In this document: positions 56,241 through 64,000 of the stretch, piece by piece
How the letters are laid out: the number at the start of each line of letters is the position of its first letter
How positions within the stretch are numbered: position 1 is the stretch's first letter
Source of the DNA: Jackrogersella multiformis
Taxonomy: Eukaryota; Ascomycota; Sordariomycetes; Xylariales; Hypoxylaceae
Direction: 5' to 3'
Length of the DNA: 64,000 nucleotides
NCBI GenBank assembly: GCA_902806575.1
Contig: CADCXD010000018.1
Coordinates: 2,542,001 to 2,606,000, forward strand
Notes under the pieces: generated by a model
What the model saw: the letters and a program-made list of their open reading frames with translations, nothing else
What the model was told of the DNA's origin: nothing
Database searches by the model: none
Program-made: the position numbers and the translations under genes

Positions 56241-58288
56241 TCATGGTCGGTGTTTTTGCTTGTACTGTATGAATCTGGCAAGATTCAAATTCGCTTCCTC
56301 AGCACGCACACGCAACTCCTTCGATTTCTTGTCGACCTTTTTCACCATAGCCTTCACCTTTGGGACAGCTTCCTCTAGATGCTGCAGGAAGTTGTCTTTC
56401 CAGAAGACATCCTTATCCCATTCCTTATTCTCGTCACCGTAGATATCGAACAATTGGTTCAAAATCTCCACGGCGTCCGCAGCTGCTGTCTCGGGTAATC
56501 CCTTCACGACCGTAAGGAGGAAGATACCTATCTCTCGATTCAGAGCAATCGGTGCCGCAAGCGCGAGTTGTCCCAATACGCCGATACACTTGACACCGAG
56601 ACTTTGGAATGGATCATCCTGTGCCCCCGCAATGAGACTCCTGGATGCCTGGTAGAGTGTTATGAACCTCTTGTGCTCATCTCCACAAAGGAAAGTCCGT
56701 CCATGGAGCGTTCTCGCAATGGCCCACGCAAGACTCGTCACGATGGTTGCAAGCTCAATATCGCTAGTGTCGCTTGAAAGGACCGGTGCTATTATTTGTT
56801 CCCAAATCGTTTGCGCCACTGGTGTCCAGGCACGCAATATCGCCGCATTGGATTTATCGGTGAAATCGATACAGCCAACCGTCCAGGCGATATTGTTCAG
56901 GGCCGTTATAGCATGGTTGAGGATATATTTCGATATCTCGTCATTGCCATCAGTCTCCCGCGACAATTTGATCAGCTGTGGGATCGCTTTCTGCATGAGT
57001 TCTTTCAAAGTAGGCAAGTCGTCTATGCCTTCGAGCTCATCGTCGTCTTCATCTGCTCCAGTGACCATTTCCATATCCGCTTCCATTTCGTCTTCGTCCA
57101 TCTCCTCGTCTTCGCCAGCGGCTGATTCATTATCGGAAAGCTGCTCGTCATCGTGTTCGTCATCGTCAGCGTCCATGACGTCCATGGCGACATCCTTGTC
57201 ATCAAAACCTTCGGGTTCCTCTGCTTTCTTCCCGCGGCTGCCTTTCTCTAGAGTCTCCTGGAGAGTGGTACCGATAGATGCTAGAACCTCGAGCGCCAAC
57301 TGCAAAATCTCTGCCGGATTTGCTACGCCGCGGCCCTTCGGCATGCTACTGCTTAGACTGGTGCGTTCAAGTGTCTCACAAAGCTTGGGGACGAGAAGAG
57401 CATCGTAAGCGCCATGCTTGCCGGGATTCAAGTCATTCCATTGCATAGCAGAGATTACGTTGTGCAATACGGCACATGCTAAGACAGCCTGGTAGCCGTC
57501 ACCGCTCTTGATCCCGATAAGTCGGCCGAAAGGATTAGGGTCGTTTTCGGCGACGAGTACTTCCGCAAAGTACTGATTATCCTCGGATAGTATTATCAGG
57601 CACGACAAAACACTGTTCAAGACCGGTTTAATGGTAAGGCCGTAATGCATGAGGAGGAAGAGGAAATGGACAATTTGTTTGTTGCGCACGGCCGCATCTA
57701 ACGCTTCATCCTGAGCTTCGGCTAAAGCTGAGAGGATCGCAGTGAGTGCCTCTGAAATTTTCCAGACGAAGTTCTTCTCAGCGCTCGACGCTAGGTCAAA
57801 TATAGGGGTTATCGCCACGATAGTTGCTGTTACCTATGTGGTTGTTAATACTTTATAATCGTTCTCAGCACCTAGGAATATCCATATCTTACATTCGCAC
57901 AGGCGTGTTGAATCGCGGTCAGGACACCCAGTCGGTATAAGTGAATACAGAAATCCCGCTCTTCCTCAGCTGTGAGGATACGTAGAATATCCCACCCGGC
58001 AGCTTGGCTCTCCAGATTTGCATCAGTCAGGGTCTCGTTGAGGAGAATATGGACGATCTTCTCCCGCAGAAGTAATTTCCGGGACTTGGTGTCATGTGCT
58101 ATTTTGGCGATGGCGGCGGCGGCAGCTGTCCGAGATTTGGGCTCGGGGCTCTGAAGATCCTTCAAGATGGGCAGGATGCTCTTCTCTCTAATAGCTGCTA
58201 ACTCCGGATCCGAGGGCGGCTTCACAGGTTTGGTAACCGGGTCGGAGGGCACGCCCCCTTTGGCTCTATTACGACGGGATTTACCCAT
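56241..58288 (-). CDS. syo1: Symportin Syo1, 5S RNP import chaperone
   Basis: Two minus-strand exons, 58288..57893 and 57833..56241, join in phase to 662 residues. The basic N-terminus MGKSRRNRAKGG followed by KPVKPPSDPEL fits the PY-NLS-like start of Syo1 that recruits Kap104. ARM/HEAT-type helices follow (SILPILKDLQSPEPKSRTAAAAAIAKIA). A long acidic loop (Asp/Glu run, about residues 350-410) is typical of the family and contacts ribosomal protein cargo. C-terminal HEAT helices end in a basic tail. Syo1 carries Rpl5 and Rpl11 together into the nucleus for 5S RNP assembly. The single intron is 59 nt. It lies within 4 kb of dbp10, another 60S factor. Confidence 0.92.
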
Positions 58289-59384
58289 GATGAATAGAAA
58301 CGGGGATTTGTCTTAGAAAAATAAGATTTTTGCAAGGTGTCGAAACTTGAAATGCGTAAAGCTGGACGATACTAGGTAGGTATCTTACACTTACACGCGA
58401 AAGTGAATTTCAGAATTTCTATTTCGGTACCTAGGCTTATAGAAAAAAAATTAAACAAACTTCTGAATAGTTTTTGGCTGCAAGTTTTTGTAAGGCTTAA
58501 TCGTCCCCCACTATCAAACTTTTGCGGCTTTACCTAGATACATAGGTACATAATAACTTAAGTATATATGTACCTCGATGTACGTCCACGGGTGTATTTT
58601 CGTGGGGTCGATCTGCCAAGACCCATGCTATGGATCCAGGTAGGTACGTATCATCGCACTCGTGATGCAAGTAGCCGGAACTCCATTTTCCAAGCAGCTG
58701 TACATGTAACATAACACGTTTTCTTGTACTGTTCTAGTGTAGGTACTATTAGCAGGAGGTAGGTATAATGACGGGCTTGGCTTTGAAACCTGCCTAATCT
58801 GCTAATACGTGAACTTGCCTAGAACACCCGGTTTATGTATTGTTTGTACAGTAATTAAAATAAAATAAATGAATTACCGGGCATAGCAGCTTAGGTAGGT
58901 ACCTACCTAGGTACTTAGGTGAAATAAGGTATTGTGTGACCTTCAGACTGTGACCTATTAAGCTAGGGCCCTTACATAGTAAAGAGCAACGGGATCGTCG
59001 CTCCCAAGAGCTTCATCGCCGCTCAGCCCCAAACTTCCTTAGTGGGACATCGATTTTACTCGACTCGATCTTACCCTATTAGATCTATTCCGTACTACCT
59101 AGGCCTACCTATTAGACCCGTAGACTAAACAAGGTAAGTACCTAAATTTAGGTATTCGTGTATTTGGGTAATATCCAGATTCCAACCTTGGAACTTACCT
59201 ACTACAACTCTTACCCTCCTACCAAACATTGGAGCTTCAATTTGCTCAACTCCAGAGTTGCGACTTTTGAGATGCAGCTTTCAATGTCCTCATCACCTTC
59301 GAGGATATTGCTGTGAGATACCCGCCTGCCTGCTTGCTTGCTTCGTTACTTATTCTGCCTCTTCGCTCGTGCTAGAGCTCTGGC
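58289..59384. other. Divergent region between syo1 and the glycosyltransferase-like gene
   Basis: About 1.1 kb, AT-rich. A TACCTAGGTA cluster lies at 58891..58920. Other CTAGGTA fragments occur near 58370 and 58425. No ORF of note. Confidence 0.5.
58891..58920. repeat. TACCTAGGTA-family motif
   Basis: TTAGGTAGGTACCTACCTAG followed by GTACTTAGGT in the divergent spacer. Confidence 0.65.
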
Positions 59385-61677
59385 ATGTCTGCATGGGGAA
59401 AGATGCGAGGCTTCTTCCTGAGCGACGAGGAGCTGGGCAAGAAAGATGACGACCACAAGCTTTTTAAGAATGGCGGCCGACAACCGAATTGGAAACCTGC
59501 CAGAGTCCCTCCGCGACGAACCCTCAAACGTATAGGTCTCGTGCTTCTCGTAGCTACCGTCGTCTACCTATTCGTTAAAAATATACCCGTCCTCGGTCCG
59601 AATGCGCAAATGCGCCGTCCTAGTTATTCGTATCCAGATCTCTCGACGAATGTCCCTGGGCGTCCTGCTTACGAGCGACCTCAGCCGGCCTCATCCAAAC
59701 CGCAAACTCGTCCGCCGAACACCCCAGAGCGCATCTTCAATGGGCCTGTCAGGTTCCTCGAGTTGGCGCCGACGCTTCATGCGATTAGCGGCACAAGAGG
59801 GAACATGGTGGTCAATAGAAACATCCTATTTGCCTCATCGAGCCTCAAGAGCGCTGCGACGCTGTTGCCGATCGCCTGTCAGATGGGAAGCGAATTAAAG
59901 AGTTACGTACACTTTGCGTTGATGAGTCGGAGTGACATCGATATACGAGAGCTACGGAGTGTCAATGGCATTGACGATTCTTGCCAGATTATATTCCATG
60001 GTGCGACTTTCAATGTGAAAGGAGATATGTATATGTACGACTGCTGACTTCGTGATAAGATGCGCGCCCGGATTATGCACAAATATCGACAGACGATCGA
60101 ATGGAGAACGCTTTGTTTCGTGGATTTCGTGCGTATTACTATAACTTCGTAATAGATGTCATTACTTATACCTCTTTCAGATCATATCTTCAACTATATG
60201 CATCCTCAAGCTATTTTCGTGGATGGTTCAAGTGACGAGGAACCATTCTTCTTGCGAGCGGCGCAGCAGCACTCGAATGCGAAAAGGAATACCCTAATCG
60301 AGTTACCGCGTAGATCCGCGAAGAGACTTGAATGGCTAACTAAGCTGGATAGCCAGGCGTTGCGCAGTAAGATAACTCGCTTCTAGGTAGCCATACCACG
60401 TAGCAGTCGCATTACTAACTAAGTGTTGTGCTCAAGTGTGGAACAAGAATCATATTGATATCCTTATTCATGCGATACCAGGGGCCTCGGGAAGTTTAAT
60501 CAGACTGCTCAGATCCCTGAGCGCTGCGGATTATACTTCGAGCGCTGTTCCTCACCTCACTATCGAGCTTCCTCATGATATTGACCCTCCAACCAAGCGC
60601 TTCCTCGAATCATTTACCTGGCCACCCGCCCACGTATATAACCCTACTAATGCACGTTATCTTTCGCTGCGGCATCGTATTCCTCATCGAGCAATGGGTG
60701 AGGAGGAAAGCTCTGCCCGGTTTCTGGAATCTTTCTGGCCAGCTCAGCCAGACAACTCTCATATATTAGTACTCTCTCCACAGGTCGAATTGTCACCCGA
60801 TTTCTACCACTGTAAGTCGTTTCCATCTCATATATAAGTAATACAATTACGATTAACTCCTACAGACCTAAAATATTCGCTACTGGAATATAGATATTCA
60901 GCTATTTCCACCTATCAGCACTGGGATCGCCGGCTTTTTGGTATTAGTCTTGAGCAGCCTCTTCAGTTGCTAGACGGAAAGGGGGTTTTATCCATTCCTT
61001 CGGAACAGAAGAGTACCCATTCTGGCGATGCGGCAGGTGGTGAGATCTCAACCTCGTTCCTGTGGCAAGCACCCACCAGCAATGCGGTGCTTTTCCTAGG
61101 CGAAAAGTGGATGGAGCTTCACGACTTCGTCTCTAGGTCATTGGAAGCCAAACGGGAATTAGATCCTGTTCCAGCGCTCCTGTCAGAGAAGACCGTGAGC
61201 ACCCAATACCCGTCTTGGCTAGAACACGCCCTAAGATTGGCCCGATCGCGCGGCTATTGGATATTATATCCCGGCGATGATACGGCTAGGAATTTGGCAA
61301 CGGTCCATAGCGAGCTAAATCACCTGCCAGAGGAGTATTCAAGCCACGAAAACTCGAAGCCGCTCTTGGCGGACGATGCTAGCGAAGAGGAAATCGAAAA
61401 CGTCAGGCAGAGGATCCGCGTAGGTATAGAAAAACCTCTCGCCCCCTTGTCGCTCCTCGACAGCCTTCCCAATGAAGGAAACCTCCGTCCATTTGGCGAC
61501 TTGCCCATACTCACGTGGGATGGCCTGCCGACGGATTTTGAAGAATTAAACTCGCTCTCCGCGAAATATTCGGCGGAGTTCAAGGAGAAAGTCGGCAGCT
61601 GTAGTAAGGAACCAACAGAAAAGCAGAAAGCAAGGGAGAGTTTATCAACACGAGATCTGTTCTGCGAAACGGACTGA
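59385..61677 (+). CDS. Predicted type II membrane protein, glycosyltransferase-2-like, fungal
   Basis: Five exons, 59385..60000, 60060..60128, 60181..60366, 60437..60811 and 60866..61677, join in phase to 685 residues. Introns are 52-70 nt. The cytosolic N-terminus is followed by one hydrophobic helix (about residues 47-65, RIGLVLLVATVVYLFVK) and a Pro-rich stem, then a large lumenal-type domain. That domain has NRNILFASSSLKSAATLLPIA, WNKNHIDILIHAIPGASGSL and, later, DNSHILVLSPQVELSPDFYHYLKYSLLEY. The last could be the DxD-like region of a GT-A fold, but no clear DxD is visible. I recall similar fungal proteins annotated as glycosyltransferase 2; donor and acceptor are unknown. A Golgi location is likely from topology. 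The gene model is firm; the enzyme class is tentative. Confidence 0.72.
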
Positions 61678-61926
61678 AGCTGGTTGTAATGGATGAAAAT
61701 TCGAACAGTCTGTAGAACCTTGGAAGAGACTTCGATATATCACTGGAATTCTCATCAAAACGGCTATAGTTGGAGTTACCGAAACGAAGCGAACTGGTCT
61801 TTAGTCGTGGGGTTTGGCGCACTTAGGACCGGGATACGACGTATATATATCAGCAGATTTATGGAAGGAGACCATGTATATAACTTCCCAGAACAAATGA
61901 TAGGATGGCTGCCGAAGCCGAGGGTA
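61678..61926. other. Convergent spacer
   Basis: About 250 bp between the stops of the glycosyltransferase-like gene and the DUF202 gene. No element visible. Confidence 0.4.
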
Positions 61927-62698
61927 TTATAATTTACTATCGACTCGAACTTTCTCAATCACCAGGAAGATCAGACAAGTGCCCACGATGGACAACGCGA
62001 TGAATGACATGATCTTGGGACTTGGTTAACAGAGGGGCCTTGATATAGCGGGCTGAAGGTATGCGAGGAAACCTACCAATTGTGTCCTCCAGCCAGTCTG
62101 GACTATGGCTACTTTCTTGCTATACTTGTCTAAGGTTTCTGCACTTGTGGTTAGCGACATACATACATCTCATGGAATGAACAGATACACATATGAATAG
62201 AGAAGGGGATGGTGAGAGAGAGACACACTGATATAATTACCGAAGCCGAGGACTAGGCAGGAAAGAGACAGCAGCCAAAATATGATCCCGAGAGGCTGGG
62301 CCATGCGCAGCTCTAGATCCGAGGGCTGCGACTTGAGATGAAAAGAGAGCACGATGGCTATGGCGACGATGGCCATGTAGACGGAGAGGCGGAGGTAGGA
62401 TAGGAAGGCTTTTTATGACAGTTCTATTAGCATCCAGGGGCCCTTTTGATATTTGAGCAACACCCATTTCCTTTTCTCTTGGTAGGAACTCACTTCTCTC
62501 GTTGGCGCAATGGTCGCGCGTGTCGCTACTCTCGTTCTCGACAAGCAACGGCCCGAGGAGGGGCCACATCCAGAACACATTGCCGGAGCTGCAGTCTGCC
62601 ACTTCGGCCGGGCGGGTCAGGCTCGAGAAGGAGACGGCGCCGCAGCATGAAGGTGGCGGAAGGTTATCTTCGAGGTCGTCGATTTGAGACATTGGCAT
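61927..62698 (-). CDS. DUF202-family small membrane protein
   Basis: Four minus-strand exons, 62698..62494, 62408..62241, 62138..62077 and 62013..61927, join in phase to 173 residues. The N-terminus (about 60 residues) is cytosolic with a Cys pair (PPSCCGAV). Splicing restores the DUF202 signature RDHCANERTFLSYLRLSVYMAIVAIAIVL. Three hydrophobic helices follow, at about 75-95, 105-125 (IIFWLLSLSCLVLGF) and 147-165 (SFIALSIVGTCLIFLVI). Between them lies ETLDKYSKKVAIVQTGWRTQL. In yeast, DUF202-containing proteins include Vtc1-type and other vacuolar proteins; this one is a stand-alone fungal form whose role is not known. The exons are small, but every junction keeps phase and the domain is continuous. 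Confidence 0.85.
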
Positions 62699-62810
62699 TG
62701 TTGCTTATTATTGGGTGTTAGGTATCAAGAATGATTAAGATAGCCTACCAGGTAGGTATAGTTTTAGTTTACTATTATGAATGCTTGTTTGGGTACGGTG
62801 TGCGGTGTAC

Positions 62811-62828
62811 GGTACCTAGGTAGGTAGG
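62811..62828. repeat. TACCTAGGTA-family motif
   Basis: GGTACCTAGGTAGGTAGG copy; related fragments near 62846 and 63068. Confidence 0.6.
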
Positions 62829-63231
62829 AATAATTTTGGAGATACCAGGTAGGTAGATGTCGTACATAATACACCGGCGGATCAAAGCGGGAATGCCGGC
62901 CGGGAACATGCACTAATAGCCGATTGTCTCACCCAGTACCGGATAGGAGGTATTTAGGTATGCGGTGATAGGTGATGATAGGGAATGTGCTACCAACTGT
63001 ATATAGCCCTAGAGTACACCGATTTGCTAAACCCGCTTGAGCCTTCTTATTTACCTGTCTACATACCTCCTAGGTAGGTACATACCATCTAACTGGATCT
63101 TCACCGGTAATAAGGTATCGGCCCACCAACCACTCCCAGGACCTCACTACACTACACTAGGCCGAGACAAGACAAGATAGAAAAATAGGTTGAACTCCGG
63201 TGGCGGGATAAGCCAAGCGGGGATATTCCAG

Positions 63232-63258
63232 CCCCAGACCCAGACCCAGACCCAGACT
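63232..63258. repeat. CAGACC hexanucleotide repeat
   Basis: CAGACC occurs about four times head to tail. Confidence 0.75.
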
Positions 63259-63613
63259 ATTGCAATTATTTACCACCCTCAAATATGGGGCATCATATGG
63301 GTCTAGCATAGCTGCATAGATAAAGACCGTCAGCTCGCATCGATATCAAGACGAGTTCTATTAGTGTATCAGCTTCATAATGCTATCATGATACCCTCTA
63401 ACCACGATAGCCTTTTAAAATCAAATTTACATATACATAGTACAAAATCTTGCCACCTCCTTGCGTTTAATGAGATACAAGAGTGCCCAAGTTTTGCTTC
63501 CCATTGTCCAACCATTTGAACTACTTGTCTTACCAGACTTACTTTTCTTGTCTATTTATTGAGTAATCACACCAAGGATCATCGCTATTCCAGTTCTTCG
63601 ATGGGATAGCAAA

Positions 63614-64000
63614 ATGTCCAGCTCAAAACCGATCCCGCATGCCAGGAGGGGCCTGGATATGGCTTCATCCTTCACGTCAGCTTCCCCCATAGCGCAGGAG
63701 ATATTGGCTAGAGATATCGCGGAGTGTTCAGATGACGAGGTTATTGACAACGAATTTGACGACGATGAGCTTGGATCGGAGTCCGAATCTGAAAGTGGGC
63801 CTGTCTTGTATACACAACCCACTGGTGTTGCTTTTGGATACAGAAGACCAAGTCTAATAACTGAGCATTTGAACGAGCCCGCTCTCACTAGAATCGAAAA
63901 GAAACAGTCTCGTGATGCCGAGCGCAGTCTTTTGAGAGACAACCACATTCTTCCGCCAAAACATACCCCAGAAGAGCGGCCCAGCATGCTCACAAAGCTG
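63614..64000 (+). CDS. 5' end of a possible MATE-type membrane transporter (partial)
   Basis: An open frame of 129 codons starts at an ATG at 63614 and runs off the window in frame. It encodes a hydrophilic N-terminus: a Ser-rich start, an acidic stretch (SDDEVIDNEFDDDELGSESE), VAFGYRRPSL and then RSLLRDNHILPPKH. The last block resembles, from memory, the segment just before the first helix in fungal MATE-family transporters (Erc1 relatives). No membrane helix is included, so the family remains a guess. A coding nature is supported by the clean frame and by composition. Confidence 0.5.
   Translation, partial: MSSSKPIPHARRGLDMASSFTSASPIAQEILARDIAECSDDEVIDNEFDDDELGSESESESGPVLYTQPTGVAFGYRRPSLITEHLNEPALTRIEKKQSRDAERSLLRDNHILPPKHTPEERPSMLTKL

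Larger units (their letters stand above)
62699..63613. other. Divergent region between DUF202 gene and the next gene
   Basis: About 0.9 kb. Contains TACCTAGGTA copies (62811..62828 and fragments near 62850 and 63070) and a CAGACC hexamer repeat (63232..63258). No ORF of note. Confidence 0.5.

Noticed and set aside
63556..63993. 145-codon minus-strand frame at the right edge
   Set aside because: Antisense to the plus-strand frame starting at 63614, whose composition and RRPSL/LLRDNH blocks look truly coding.

Overview
This window is nuclear DNA of a filamentous ascomycete fungus. The evidence is many short introns (about 50-90 nt, mostly GT-AG with CTAAC/CTGAC-like branch sites), genes on both strands without operons, and a fungal gene set: a Clr5-ankyrin protein, Acr3, Tao3/Mor2, Urb1, Syo1 and a fungal 4E-binding protein. 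The style fits Sordariomycetes, possibly a Xylariales-type genome, but nothing here fixes the species. I rebuilt exon-intron models by hand. Every multi-exon model listed keeps phase across all junctions and ends at a stop, except the last gene, which runs off the window.

Layout from left to right. 0-16 kb: Clr5/ankyrin protein (+), arsenite exporter Acr3 (-), VAMP7/Nyv1-type R-SNARE (+), a doubtful small ORF (-), membrane-anchored short-chain dehydrogenase (-), G-patch protein (+), Sec1 SM protein (+). 16-34 kb: three minus-strand genes, namely a predicted eIF4E-binding protein, Urb1/Npa1, and the giant Tao3/Mor2/Furry-like morphogenesis protein. 34-42 kb: two gene-poor stretches around NADPH-cytochrome P450 reductase (+). 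42-59 kb: a dense block with an RBMS/MSSP-like two-RRM protein (+), RIO2 kinase (-), Rpn1 (+), DEAD-box helicase Dbp10 (-), DNAJC8-like J protein (+) and symportin Syo1 (-). 59-64 kb: a glycosyltransferase-like type II membrane protein (+), a DUF202 membrane protein (-), and the 5' end of a possible MATE-type transporter (+).

Themes. Urb1, Dbp10 and Syo1 act in 60S/5S RNP assembly, RIO2 in 40S maturation, and the 4E-binding protein in translation initiation, so the window is rich in ribosome and translation functions. Sec1 and the R-SNARE are both membrane-fusion factors. These are ordinary housekeeping genes and I see no biosynthetic cluster, intact transposon, CRISPR array, tRNA or rRNA gene.

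The least explained signals are non-coding. A palindromic TACCTAGGTA motif family is spread through nearly every intergenic space. CA-rich and GT-rich tracts of complementary sense flank the 4E-binding-protein gene. Inverted repeats lie in the acr3 upstream region. Sharply bounded GC-rich patches occur inside conserved genes.
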